64,000 nucleotides of DNA from Phymatolithon calcareum (GCA_977006965.1 OZ345382.1:620001-684000), one strand, 5' to 3'; shown: positions 44,601-56,994, counted from the first letter of the stretch. Notes: generated by a model from the letters alone, not told the origin. Program-made: numbers and translations.

Positions 44601-44712
44601 CGATATGGCGGGAAAATGTGAAGATGTTTGTGCACCAGGCGAAACATATCGCTAGCATCGGATATGGCGGGAATATGGGAAGGCATATGTGTACCAGGCG
44701 AAACTCATCGTG
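44601..44712. repeat. Two-copy tandem repeat (about 58 bp) with ATATGGCGGGAA core
   Basis: Two imperfect units, each containing GATATGGCGGGAA, a GAAG segment and TG(C/T)ACCAGGCGAAAC, precede the transposase gene. They may be subterminal repeats of the P-like element; compare GCGGGAATGACATC repeats at 50.1 kb. Confidence 0.5.
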
Positions 44713-44827
44713 TTTTAAGTGCGATAATCTGCAGGCGCGCGAATGAAACGCGCTGCTGTCGCCAACTGGCAGGCGTCACGCGTTCCGAGACGGAAGGGCT
44801 AAACTCTGCGAGTCGTGGCGACTTTGC

Positions 44828-47800
44828 ATGAGCACCATGAGAGTTCGTACTGTGGTTCTGCAGAATGGTTCCACAACCCGCAGACGTATCTACATTATCA
44901 GTACGGGGCATGCACCAATTCTCGCACCAAGCGAAAGTTGGGCGGCGTCGTCATATCGAGTGGCTATAGGACGACCAGAAGTTGATCTCAACATTCCAGT
45001 GGGGTTGCATCTAGCGTTCCGTGCAAAGGTTGCAGACAAAACTATATGGGTTCATGTCAAAAGCTGTGTTGGTCCTGCTGGTCAGCTGTTCTGGCATGTT
45101 GCGGCCGGACTCGCGCCGGACCAGCACATCCAGTTGATGAGTGATCGATTGCCTACTGATGCCGATTCCATAGCAGGGCCTAAACTGAAAATTTACCTTC
45201 AGCGCTTAGCTGTCCAGTGCGGACGTCGCTCTAAAATATCTTGGTTATCGCCTGCGGATATTCTCTGGAGCTCAGCTCCGAATTGGTTCACTGAATATCT
45301 TGGCAGTACCCGTAGTGTGCCCTACACTCGCTCAGATCGATCTAATGCTGTCGGAGAAGAAGGAATTGGAAGGATTGTTGGTGTTGCTAACTCAATTACG
45401 AGACCGATGACACTCGTAGATGATACAAGTGGATATAAACACCATGAAGCTCAAAGTACGACAGAGAGTCGATTGAGCATTGTCGCCGTATGCGCGGTAA
45501 GTGTTGATATTCCGCCGTCGTTATATGTGATGAGAAGCGCCTCGCGAATGCGCAAGCGCTTGAAAGAGTCGGCCGATGTACTATCACAGGTGTCCAATGA
45601 GCGTAAAGGCTAAAGACAGGAGAATACGCTCCTTCGACGTGAGAATGCTCGGGAGCAAGCTATTATGACGCAGAGGCGCAAGCGCTTGAAAGAGTCCGCC
45701 GATGTACTATGCCAGGTACACAATGAGCGTAAACGCTTAAGACAAGAAAACAAGCGCATTAGACGTGATAGTGCGCAAAAACAAGCGATTGTGACGCAGA
45801 GGCGCACGCTGGACTCATTTCATGAGGAGACGGAACATGTTGTGTCCCCAGGTGAGTACGGTTTGGCAAATTGTGTGCGAAAAGCGCCTGCTAGTGGTTT
45901 AATCTCTGAATGCTTGCGCCGGGCGTGTGAGAAAGGCTTCGCGCCGATGGTTGGGCTAAGATTTGCGGCATCGTTCTTCGAGAACAGCATGAAAGCTAAG
46001 AACCGCTGGCGATGGTCGGACGGGGACGTCGCTTTTTTCTCGCATTTACTGGCACGCATTGGCCTCCACACGTACCAATTTATGGCGTCTGAGCTGGGGG
46101 CCCCAAGTGTCGGAACCATCCAGAGGGTTGCCGGCATAGATGCTCGTGACTTGCTCTTCTCAGCATCTGCCGGCATCCGCAAGGTAGCTGCGTACTTTGA
46201 CGCACATCCAGGTCTTCCTCGACGTGTTATCATCCAGAACGATGGCATACATGTGAGACAAGGCGTGGTGTGGACAAAGTTTCACACGTTTGTCGGTCTC
46301 GTCCCGCAGCGCGACGAAATTGGGCACTTCATGGCCGACGAGCCGGGTTTGCAGAACGTGGAATTTGCGCAAACAGCCGAGATTTTCATGCTATCCGTGC
46401 TCCACACAAGCGTGAAGCATGTCGTACGGGTAGTCCCGTGCTCATCAGGGTTCAGCTCAATCGACTACCTCTCGGTGCTGGACGAGCTCTTGGAGTGTCT
46501 AGACTGTTGCAATATCATTCCTTCGGCTCTCTGTTTCGATGCCGCGACGCCGGTCATGAAAGGCCTCAGATCTCTTGCGGCTGCTGGATGTGGCGAAGGT
46601 GCGTCAGCGCATCTAACGGAGCCGCTGGAGAGCGGAGGAACAGCGGGCGGAAAGGATACTCATGATGATTGCGTTCAGGTGCATTCGGATGACCGTGGAG
46701 CGGAAGGCAGTAGCGAAGGTGCTGAAGAAATTGCTCTCATGTTTACGGAAGAACAGCAATCGCTGAACCGCTTAGCACAATCAATTTTCGGGACTTCTTC
46801 TGTGCCCGTCGGGCTACTGCGAAGCATTCAGTCTGCGGATCGACGGTTTCCCGTCTATTTCGTCGATCCATATTCGAGAAAAGGAGTTCTACTGTGCGGC
46901 GACTCGGCGCATTTGTTAAAGCGCGAGCGCAACCTCATATACTCGACGAGAAGTGCGCGCCGCTATGTGTGTGTGTAAGCTACGATAATCAGCTCGTACC
47001 GCTTCGGTGGCAGCATATAGCTTCTTTGCGCGCCGACGATAAAACAGCCGAGCTTCGTGGACTGCCTATGCAAGAGCCCCTCCTGACCGACAAATTCGTG
47101 AACCTTAGTTCGTGGGGCAAGATGTCGGTTCCAGGGGCCCTGGCAGTCTACAGTTCGCGTGTGATATCAGCGCTCAGGCGCAAGGCGATTGATGCGGAGT
47201 CTGTTACCGAGCGGCAGGAGCTCAATGCACTTGCGCTACATCTCGAGTACGGAAGGTCACGGTTTGACGTCGGGCGGTCGAAGCCTTCCAATTTACGGCG
47301 TAAGTCTCCTATTCCATCCGCGCTTAAGACGTACGAGTCATCTACCATGGAGTTAATAGTTGAACATGAGGATTACTACAATCTACAGCTCGAGCACGGC
47401 CGCAAAAATAACAAATCTACGATATGGGAAGAGCTTGTTTCAGCTTCAGTGGCCATGCGTAGCTTGGTCTGGCGAGAGACCCGTTCTGCTCCTCCTGAAG
47501 GCTACGTTCTCCTTACCCACCTTTCAACAGACTCGCTCGAGTCATTGTTCTCATTTATCCGCCAGACCAATGGCGGGAGCACGAATCCGAGTATTGAGCA
47601 ACTTATTCAAGGCTTGCGGCGCCACTCCAGGCGCAATGCCAGTGGCAAACTTCTGCACAGGCTCAAGACAAATTTAGAGCCAGAACGCATCGATGAAATA
47701 CTGAAGGAGATCTTTCTTGCAAATAACGTCGTCGGAAAAGATTTGCGGCCATCAACGACGTCAGAACAACTAGCAAGATTGGAGCAGCAGCAACGAGCTG

Positions 47801-48412
47801 ATGAGAATGAATCGATAGTAACAGCTATTGTTCGAGCCGCAAATCTGACGAGCACCTCGGTGCTCGACCTTCGTACACGTCAAATCACTGCACGCTTGTG
47901 TGGCGCGCTCGTCGCAATCGAGCGTAGAAAGATCACAAAGAAAATCGCTTGAATTGAGGCTGCATGTGAGGGCGATACGACGAAATTGCCTAACGGGAAG
48001 AAAGAGAAGTGGCGTTTGGCATGCTACGACTTCCGGAAAATAGACTCGTGGACACTGCCTCGCCAATCGCCATTGCGAGCCCATGAATTGTACGCTGATA
48101 TACGTTCAGTTGAACGTCACGACCGATTTACTTACCCTGTGCCAGCCCTTGTGCGTGCCTTTGCTACTCTCATAGAGTTACGTTTCCACGCTGTTCAGCA
48201 TGCACTCCGTGAAAGAAACAAAGATCACCGACTGCCCGTCATTCTCACGCTCCTATTTCAAAAAAACTGTGCGGTCGAGCATGAAACGACTGCGAACTGC
48301 GATGTTCTTCAAAGACTTGTCATTCGCTTCACGAATTCGTCTTGAAAAAGTATCCAGTCGACGCTTAACGGGCGTTGTTACGAGCTCGCGTCAGGAACTG
48401 CACAACAAGTAG
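44828..48412 (+). pseudogene. P-element/THAP9-like transposase, disrupted
   Basis: From the ATG at 44828 one frame runs to a TAA (45611-45613) and continues in the same frame to 46978. It then shifts frame at a TG microsatellite and continues to TGA (47950-47952), with in-frame sequence beyond. Domains: an unrecognised N-terminus without a THAP finger, a Leu/Arg-rich coiled coil, a winged-helix-like part (RWSDGDVAFFSHLLARIG), then an RNase H-like core. Candidate acidic residues, numbered from 45665, are Asp193 (IIQNDGIHVRQG), Asp292 (LCFDAATPV) and Asp413 (CGDSAHLLKRERN). C-terminal signatures are FVNLSSWGKMSVPGALAVYS and LLTHLSTDSLESLFSFIRQ. It cuts and pastes DNA in P elements; here it has a few lesions only. 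Confidence 0.8.
45551..45802 (+). repeat. 126-bp in-frame tandem duplication in the transposase coiled coil
   Basis: Two adjacent units of 126 bp (42 codons) begin CGCAAGCGCTTGAAAGAGTC and a partial third start follows. Each encodes the same Arg/Leu heptad-rich helix. The first unit carries the TAA where the second has TTA. Confidence 0.85.
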
Positions 48413-48540
48413 ACGCCAATGTTGCCATGCGTACGAAACTTGCTGTCAGATCAGCAACAGCAGCTGCGCGCCCCAACCATAACTGAAAATCAGAAGCCAC
48501 ACCCCCTATGCATATATATACTGCAAATACACTGGATAGT
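48413..48540. other. Convergent intergenic spacer of the P-like gene pair
   Basis: About 130 bases between the 3' ends of the two opposed frames. It contains CATATATATA but no recognisable structure. Confidence 0.4.
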
Positions 48541-49851
48541 TTACAGAAAAAACCCACAACGGTCGCGGCGCTCGCAGAGAAAAACACGTACGCGCTCATT
48601 TACGGCAGATATCTGCCGGCGACCAACAGCGTGGGGGAGACTTCTCCCCGCCGAATAACAGCCCCGTCGAGCTGCTATGGTCTGGCATATCGCGCCGAAG
48701 TTAAATAGTGCGTGCGAGTCCGGTAACCGCAGGCGTACGCGAATCTCCAGATTCTCAGCGCCCTGCTTTGCCAGCGTCGTGCTTGCCGACGAGAGAGAGA
48801 TCATTTCAGCGCGTAACTGAGTCCAGTACTCGTACTGAAATCCTCGCAAAGCCCTTACGCCTGCGGGCGTACGAAAAAGATTGTACAGCTCACCACCGAC
48901 GTCCGTTAGCCCGACCACATTTTCGAGCCGCAGAACGTGCTTGAGTCCGCACTGAATTGTAGGACAGATTTCATCCGCCATGGAGTCGGGGAATAGAAAC
49001 ACCTGCATCTCATGCAGACACTGCTCGTCGATGGACGGTATCTGAGAGCTCGCTTGAGCACTTTTCCGGTGACGACGGATCCTACGGGTCTTTTCAATTA
49101 GAAATCGACGCAAGCGCGGAATGTTCCCAGCCCCGAACTGTGCTCCGAGCTTCATCATCACCTCCTCTGAAGGCACCTCCGGTCCTGCAGCTTCCCACTC
49201 CTTGTTCAGCACTCGGATGACCTCTTTAGGCAATCGCCCTGTGACAGGGATATGGTAACCAGTAAGTCCATTTGGACGCACTTCGCCTCTCCTGTACGAA
49301 CTCGACGCCGTTCTGCACGCATCCACCTCGGTAGTGACTGCTCGCTCGGCTTGCGCTGCGGGCCTTGTTGTCGTGGGAGCCGCACCAGCAATGTCCTGCC
49401 GGTCGACAGTTTCGCAATGGGTCCGTACAGAAGAGTCCGTCTCAGGTCCGCTTGTTGTCTCTGAGTCGTGCATAACATCGCCCGACCATGTGAAGCGCGT
49501 CAAAACTTCCGCCGGAACATCACCGTACAGCTGAAACCAATTAATCTGCTTATCGCAATGCGTGAAACTGTCCTGCAGAACAGAGCGCAATCCGGCGTCA
49601 ATCTACGACGCGCTTGATTCGGACAATGATTCCGCGGGTTCCATATTCCTTAGCAGCGCCGAACCGTACGCAACTTTGAATCCCGCCTCAGCTGGCAGAT
49701 TTCCTCCATGAACTAGCCTAACGCATCCAAGGCGCTTCCAAAATTTCGAACGAAAGTTGAAAATAATGCGAGGGCGCTTAACACGGCCCTTTTGTGCACT
49801 GCACATCGCGCTTAGGCCATAAGCATTAATTCCAGATATTTCTATCCACAA
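48541..49851 (-). pseudogene. Unknown protein convergent with P-like transposase
   Basis: A single minus-strand frame is open from 49851 to 48541 except for one TAG (49605-49603). The first ATG in frame is near 49803; a TTG near 49590 is not a likely start. The product (about 420 residues) has a basic N-terminus, a Ser/Thr/Ala-rich linker, and then a structured region with GRLPKEVIRVLNKEWEA, EEVMMKLGAQFG and a very basic LRRFLIEKTRRIRRHRK that could bind DNA. The C-terminus contains ALRGFQYEYWTQLRAEMISL. No family recognised. Its 3' end is 130 bases from the transposase reading frame, like two-gene transposons. Confidence 0.5.
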
Positions 49852-50100
49852 AATTTATCCTGCAACGAGAGCATCTCTCACATTGCGATTTCCCAATGTT
49901 CCAGAAAACTTACACCTACTCTTCTATTTCATGCAAGATTCTATGATACAGTCCGACGCCACTCGCAATGTCTCATACACATGCAGAAATTTTCGATCAT
50001 AACAATCGTTATGATAGGGGGTCTGCTTTACTCCCCCTCTAACATTCCCCTGGTTGTACACACATAGCTCCGTTAATAATGTTATCAAATAGTGCACCGC
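49852..50100. other. Flank of the P-like region
   Basis: Nothing supported. Confidence 0.3.
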
Positions 50101-50225
50101 TGAGCGGGAAAGACATCGGAGAGCGGGAATGACATCAGCCAATAGTGGGCCTCTATTTTCACCCCAGCGGGAATGACATCGTTGAGGTGGAACGATATCG
50201 GCGAGCGGGAGTGACATCAGCCATC
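50101..50225. repeat. Array of GCGGGAATGACATC motifs
   Basis: Five related units (GAGCGGGAAAGACATCGG, AGCGGGAATGACATCAGC and variants) lie in the same orientation within 125 bp. A further AGCGGGAATGACA occurs near 50543. The GCGGGAA core recalls the repeat at 44.6 kb on the other side of the P-like genes. Confidence 0.6.
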
Positions 50226-52237
50226 ATATGCTTACCCGCGCCCCCCCTCCCGTGTGATAATGGTATGATGATGGAGGCAATACGTTGTAGGCTTCCCCGG
50301 AAGGGTTACAGCAAATGCGATCCTGCTCTTTTGTTGGCGCGTGCCGGAGTTGAAGGCTTCTAAATTAAAAACATACAACTTCCACCCCCTCAGACTGTTC
50401 CTCTCGAAATACGTGTAATACTTATTTTAACTAAGAATCCATGTAACAATGAGGACAAAATGGCCTCCATAATACGGGGCTCGAAAAATTATCAAATCCG
50501 CTTTATACTCGATAGAAAAAAATAGTGGTTGGTCACCTTTCACAGCGGGAATGACAGGAGCCGGAATTGCTCGCGGGAAATCCTTCGGCAATGCTCTGAA
50601 ACCTCGGAATCCCCTCGGGCCTTCCTTGGTTTCATGTCATACACTCAAGATTTCCCTTGAGCCGTGCCTACACTTTTCATCCCTCGAGTCGGAGAACAAC
50701 CCATACTTGCGTGTCACCTGGATTAAATATAGCAGATCATGAATAAACCAATGCCACTTCTAAGTAGAATATCTGAAAGTCAATTTACAGAGAAGCATTT
50801 CCTGCCATGTGCAATCGAGCGAACAGTCAATGCAGAGGCGACGATTAGACCGTCACCATGCTCTCACCATGCCCCGGTCGCTTGCTTCCACGACGCAATC
50901 AGAATACCAGAATACCGCAGTGGAGACTCTATCAGATGATATCAACGGGCGCAGCTCATGCGTCTGCGAAAAGGGGATTAGGGGCCGTGTACGGATTTAT
51001 CTTGATAACTCCCAATTCGTCACCTAGGAGTAACAGGGCTAGCTTTGCGATCGGTTTTCTAATCTAGCGTAGTGTGGTCACTCGTGACCTTCTTAATTCG
51101 TATTTCTCTGCCAGTAAGTGCACGTGTGAGTCCTTTATGCTCATCTTCCACATCAGAGCCCACCCGTGATGATGATAAGATTCGCTTGAGCCCAACCAGC
51201 TAAATTACATGTATGATTCCAAAATACACACCTAGTATTGATATTCAATACAATACCGCTGGATTAAATGTCAGACTCACGCATCTCAGCAGTGTGGTAC
51301 TGTCCCTTAAGCTGAAGATCCCTCGTCTGCAAAGCAGGCTTCGCAGAAAAGGGGAATGTAGAACCCCCAATTCCAGCGGCCGCCATGGCGCTGGAAAGGT
51401 GAGCATGCTTCACGTGTGGAGAAGGCTGGGAGGAAGCTGTTGATTTACTTCATTGTTGATCGATCGTCGGTAGTCGATCGGCGATTCCCCTACTTCATGG
51501 GGTGTGCTATACTGCCATATCTACGAACAAAACGAACTGAGAACAGAACGTAAGCAGGCACCGAAAGGATGGCGCCACAAAGCTTAGTACGCTATATGGC
51601 GCCAACTCTCGCTCCAACTATGTTATCCCTCCTGTTTAATTCCCTTCTTCACCACCATTGAGAATTTCCGTGGGAACGAGGTCCAGACTCTGTGGATACA
51701 TGTCAACGGCTCTTCGACATTCCGAAGAATCCCGAGATTTATCACGGAAGCTGCGAAGGAGCTATATGGCATGAACGGAGGCGGTTGATGAAGACTGCAG
51801 TGAGCTATAACGCTCGCATTCTAAAACGGGCGAAGACATAGGTGTGTTCCGTTGAGAGGCTGCCCCTTTGCGTTGAGCAAGTCGATTTCACGATCGAATT
51901 TACGGCCTACCGATCCATAGATATTCATAGGTAGGGGGTGGACGTCAATCAAAACAGAATCTGTTTTTCTTTCTTTCTTTAGCGCGGAAAGATCGCGGCT
52001 TAGCAATAGGTGTGACCATTTTTCTGGCGGGCAAGTGGAATGATTTCAAAATTTCTGAACGAAGTTCCGATTTGGGCTTCGCTTTGTCCACGAGATGCTG
52101 CAGGACGGGAATCTAGTGGTCTACCCACACTCTGTGGAAGCGAAACCTGTGTAACCAATCTATTTTTTTCATGGGGCGGTGGATCATATTTGTATGTTTT
52201 CCGTGTGTCTGCGGTTTGAACTGCCCATGTGACGTTC
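50226..52237. other. Intergenic, nothing recognised
   Basis: Short frames only. One extra GCGGGAATGACA motif near 50543. Confidence 0.35.
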
Positions 52238-52394
52238 ATTCAATTATTCAATCAGCCTTTTTCCCTAGTGGGCTAGCAGCGATTCGAGGGCCTAAGTCTC
52301 TTCCATTCTATCCTATCGCTAGCGAGTTTGACTGCGGCTTTTTAGTGGAGAAAATTATTGCTTCCCGAGTGTCTTCTCGGCCTCCTGCATGCCC
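52238..52394 (-). mobile_element. Retroposon 3' tail with (GAAT)n, copy 1
   Basis: Read on the minus strand it runs from GCAGGAGGC(C/A)GAGAA through CCTCGAATCGCTGCTAGCCC and ACTAGGG to a TGAA/TGAATGAAT tail at the plus-strand left end. It shares this order with copies at 54362 and 57756. Tetranucleotide tails are typical of some LINE or SINE 3' ends. Confidence 0.55.
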
Positions 52395-52560
52395 GATGTG
52401 ACGTTTTTACCTCCATTTTGGAAGTTTCGCTCGGAGCGCGGGCTCGTGAAGGTCAGGTCGTAGGCGTGGGGCGGGGAGAGGCAGATAAGTCCTGAATGAA
52501 AAGGTCGTATTTCCCTTTGCTCGAGCGCGAGAGCTGTTCACGTTGGGAAGGGAGCTTAGA

Positions 52561-52773
52561 GCCGATGAACGAATAGTTCCTAACCGGGAAAATGGGAAAT
52601 TGAGAAAATGGAAACGCCAATATGTCCAATAGAATACGTGCACTTGTAGAATTTGAACGCGAAGGAAGCAGAAGAAGTAAAATTTCACAAATGCAGGTAT
52701 TCTATTGGACGTACTCGCGTTCCCAATTTCTCATTTTCCCATTCTCCCGGTTGGGAACTATTCGTTCATCGGC
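52561..52773. repeat. Large hairpin with two about 95-bp inverted arms
   Basis: Left arm 52561-52655 and right arm 52679-52773 are inverted copies with roughly 85% identity, both starting from GCCGATGAACGAATAGTTCC at the outer end. The loop is about 23 nt. It is a foldback MITE or a long-hairpin transcript source. No coding capacity and no clear target duplication. Confidence 0.85.
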
Positions 52774-54361
52774 CCGTACGGGGGCTACATATTATGAAGC
52801 TACTGGTCGGCCTTGTTGAGGTTGGCAAGCACTGCACTTCGTCGTATTAAACGTGAGACAAAGCATGATGATTACGTATTGGGACCAAACACAAAGGGCC
52901 TGGCAAATGGCTTCGAAAGAACACGTAGAGTCATATTGAATCTTCTTATTCTAAGAAAAATATGCAGACGGGTCAGCCGTTAACGAGTAGGAAACCAAGA
53001 GTATTTCCCATACTTTGAAGAAGTGAGATCTCTGTGCTCTATTTCGTCACCTACGTTCCCTGATGGTGGTTCATGTTTGCGGAGTAGGGCAAAGGAAGGC
53101 TATGGTGTCCTTACCAAAGTGAGGTGTCACGCATACTACCGAGGAACTTTTTCAAAATCCATTGTACTGCTAAAACTTTCTTCTACACACTAATGTGTCA
53201 CTCGAAACAGGCCTCAGTATGGACCTCTTTTCTATGCACCATTGCCGCGCCATCTCATAGCGAAAGAGGGGGCGCAACACTTCTCACTAAGCACAAGTTC
53301 ATTTTGAGGTGAGATATTTTCGTCCGCCATACTCAGTCGATGACGCTCCAGAGCTATTACCCGACTCTTCCATGCACATTCTCGGGATTTTGCACCATCG
53401 CTAAGGTTGGAGTTTCGCGACTGACCACAAAATGATAGAGTGCCTTCTGGACACCAACGCCCAAAGGGAAAACCCTACAACCCGAGCACATGCGGAGGTC
53501 ATCATGATCTCTATGTGGGTATATAGTTTATGATCATCATGATATTCGAGCTGTTCTTGGGAGCAGTCGAGCGAATATCACCAAGACAGAAGTTGCAGCC
53601 GCAGATATAAGTATCCCTGTGCGTTTCATCGGCAAGAGAGCTGTACCAGAGGTGCGCATGGCGGTGAGCCTTTTGTCGCGCCTCTTCCGCCAGTACTCCA
53701 GTTGGAAAATTTTTTGATGGCAATCGATGGGCAAGGAGATCGACAGTGGCGAGGAGCCAATGAAAATTTTAGTTCTGCGGGTTGAACTCTTGCGGGAAAT
53801 GCGATTGGCGGAGCTACGCTTCGCGGCAATGCATCACGCACCGTGGCGCCCCAGCATGTGCTCGGTGGTTGATTTGCGGCAGTCCGCCCTGTTCATACAG
53901 GTTCGCTAGCGAACGGAAGGTATATTCGTTCGGTTTCGCATGGCGCGTGCGGGCGTAAATGTAGCTCTCAAAATTGCGTCCCAATCCAATACACGTCTCT
54001 CCGCTCACTCTCAACTTCACTTTCGTGACTACAACTGACACCCGACTTTGGGACATATTCTACCTCATATGCTTTTAATAGTGGAAGTAATCACACGGAC
54101 GACTCTGTCTTCAGGAGTAAAAATTGGAGAATTTTTCCATCGGCGTGTACTTCGATCTAAGGTCGAAAGATGCCTCTGATTGTCCCACTGAAGGAATTGT
54201 CCCACTGAAGGACTAAGCAGAAGAGAATCATTTGCCTGACGATGTGCAAATGCAAATCCATGACTTCATGAAATCCGGGCCCTGTCCCAGGATGTTGGCA
54301 ATCGGATACTCGAAATAAACTATCTCGTCTGCGCCAGCTGTAACTATATGAAGACCGTCGA
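52774..54361. other. Intergenic; possible broken ORF at 53.5-53.9 kb
   Basis: A plus-strand frame from about 53508 to 53909 is open except for one TGA and reads like protein (RANITKTEVAAADISIPV, then LLREMRLAELRFAAMHH). I recognise no family. The remainder is featureless. Confidence 0.25.
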
Positions 54362-54487
54362 AATTCATTCATTCATTTTGCCTTTTCCCCTAATGGGTCT
54401 AGCAGCGATTCGAGGGTCTGAGTTTTTTCCACTCTATTGGTGGAATAACTTACAGCTTCCCTAATGCTTTCTCTGCCTCCTGCACTC
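54362..54487 (-). mobile_element. Retroposon 3' tail with (GAAT)n, copy 2
   Basis: Same family as 52238-52394. On the minus strand it has CCTCGAATCGCTGCTAGACC, CATTAGGGGAAAAGGCAAA and then a TGAATGAATGAAT tail. Confidence 0.6.
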
Positions 54488-56982
54488 CCCTTTCGGGGCG
54501 CGTCCCCTCGCAGCAACCGAGGGGATCCTGTGCCGCGCGCGAGTGCGTGCATTACAGGACAGGAAGATAAGACCGTCGAAATAGTTACTCTCCTTTCTTT
54601 CTTAGAAGGCCCTCGAAATACCTCTACCGTGTCCCACTATCGCTCACGCTCCTCGTATGCCGCTGGGAGCGCTCGCTCCGCACGGCCAGTTCGTGGAAAC
54701 AGCTCCCTGTAGACAAATACGGCGACGGTGTCAGCCCTGGCTCCGACTCTAATACAACTTGTAGAGTTATCGATTCTCTCACCAAACCAAGCAGTTCTGC
54801 TTTACAATACGCCCGTCGGGTTGGTATTCTTTACTCTCGGCAAGCTGCCCTAACCGTTTGAAAATGCTTTGCTAGATTGCACGTAAATATATATAAACTC
54901 GTTCACAGTGGAAACATTTGAACTCCATTCGCAATGGAGCTAAATCAATGCTGGTCTTCTTCATGTCGCCGTTGCATCCGGTGCTAAAACCGATGGAAGG
55001 CTACTCATCGTCCGGCCGCAGGAGTTCTGTCCAGTAATGGCTATCCGGGTCAAATTCGTCAAATTTGATATCGGAGTCATGGTTCCGGATGACGTGTTGC
55101 CAAAGAATGATAATGTGATCAATGATAAGGGGATACTCATATGTTCTGATGAAATTACACTCATCGACTCTGCAGTTGAACCTGATACGGACCATGTCAC
55201 AAATACCTCGGCTGTGCCGCATTTGTCCATGTCGTCAGAAAGGAAAGAAGAATGTTAGAACAGACAGCGGGTTGATCAAGTTTCACCACGCACACGTACA
55301 GTTAAGTCACTTCTTATGCGGGAAAATTGGATTCGGCTCTTGACCTTGACGTTTGGAATTGTTGGTGCTGCCATTGATTATCAATTCCGGGGATGAAGGA
55401 ATTCTTATGTACTATCTCAGCGGAGAGGGATATTACAATAGCTTGCAATCACCACATGTCACATGTGTTCCCACGTTTCGTTATCGTCCCCCTATATGGA
55501 GTAATTTGGCAACCTACCGTACTGGAGGCTTGGCTGTTTCAGGCTGTGTGTAGGATGAATGCAATAATGTAGATTCGAGTCACTGTAATACATACTCTGA
55601 CATGCCATGCCGTGACTCGCTCCTGCGCACATTCCATGTCAGTTTATCTGTTCTGAATGTGCGATATGTATGAACGCGGTAAGGAGAGAGAGGAGACGCG
55701 TCTTTGGTAATATATTTGGGGACGTAGAAGATCAACCAAGAAATAAATTTACAAGCTGCGAATCTTTTAGGGCCCTCTGTCACAACAGGAACATGTACGC
55801 GTTTCATTGGTTTAGCGATGCTCCCATGCCCTAAATTGAGAGTGCGCCGCCGCCGTTTGATAAAACTGTCTGTGTAACCGAAGAGTACAAAAGCATTAGC
55901 CTAGGTTTTCACTTCTTGTACTTAAGAGGCAGGGTCGAGTACCGTCAAAGCTCATTAAATGTGCCTTGACGAAAAATTTTAAATTTTCAGATTTCCAGTA
56001 GTTGAGTGAGAAAAAAAGTTTCCAACACAATATGTTTTCATTGGCCAATCAACGGAAATCGCAGACATTTGCGGTCCGCAGATCTCTGCACTTGCTGAGA
56101 TTTCATTAACGCGCCTCCATCGAACTTCTGAAACGTGAAGCTATAAAAATAAAGTTACCAGTCTCTTAAAACATCCAAAATGAAAATCATTATTTCATCC
56201 TCTTTGCCTTGCCCAATAAAACCTTCCCTTGTGTTTGTAAACCTTAAGAAGTGAGAGCTTGTGACCATCGACTCGTTAGGGAGCCGATTCTTCCCTTCGA
56301 TTCCCGGGGCAGGTTCGTTTCGGAAATTCTGGATTAAAAACAATGTTGCTTGACTTGCATGGAGAAATCATCGAGAGCTCAAGTGAATTAGCAGAAATTT
56401 TTAGCTCTCAATTGATAACACAGAAAGTATTAACAAATTGACGTACAATTTGGAGGTTGAAAGTCGTATAGAGTGTTGGCGTAAACAAGGTAAAGAAGGG
56501 CGGGTACGCAATACGCGAAGAGCTTTCCTACCGATCCATTTAAAGTGTTTAAAGAATTGAGATTGATGGTTGAGGGCCGCTGAGTAATTCGCTTTGTCAG
56601 AGTTTTGTTTGTCGTGATGGAGCCAGGTTTTTTTGTTCAGGGAGCAATGTATGGGAGAGAGAGGGTCACTTTTATTGCGCATTCGGGCCAGTGGCCTCGG
56701 ATTGTGAAACTACTTACTCATAATATCTAATTGACATCGATTGATAGACACTGCGGTAAGTTGGAGGGCTCGTGTGGTAACACCGGTAAAGAGGTTCTTT
56801 CTTTCTATATTGCTGGAAATGCGACGTAGAGTTAGCACCAGGGGGGGTTTCGAAACAGCCCCTCATCGGTCTTTCAGCTTGCGGGGAGGTACCACAGCGC
56901 CAGGAAATTAGGGATGTGAGAGGGTGAATGACAACATCAAACTCTGGGCCAGTACGCCCATGCAGGTCCATGGATACCGGAT
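54488..56982. other. Intergenic, nothing recognised
   Basis: Scattered short frames; no supported gene, RNA or repeat. Confidence 0.35.
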
Positions 56983-56994
56983 AAAAGTCGATTT

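Larger units (their letters stand above)
44601..50225. mobile_element. Candidate P-superfamily transposon with two convergent genes
   Basis: A P/THAP9-like transposase on the plus strand (44828-48412) is tail-to-tail with a second long frame on the minus strand (49851-48541). Both are GC-richer than the flanks. GCGGGAA-containing repeats lie outside both genes. I could not find terminal inverted repeats or an 8-bp target duplication, so the ends are provisional and the second gene may not belong to the element. Confidence 0.45.

Noticed and set aside
50101-50225. CRISPR array
   Set aside because: Units are direct but too short and degenerate, without uniform spacers, in a eukaryotic context.
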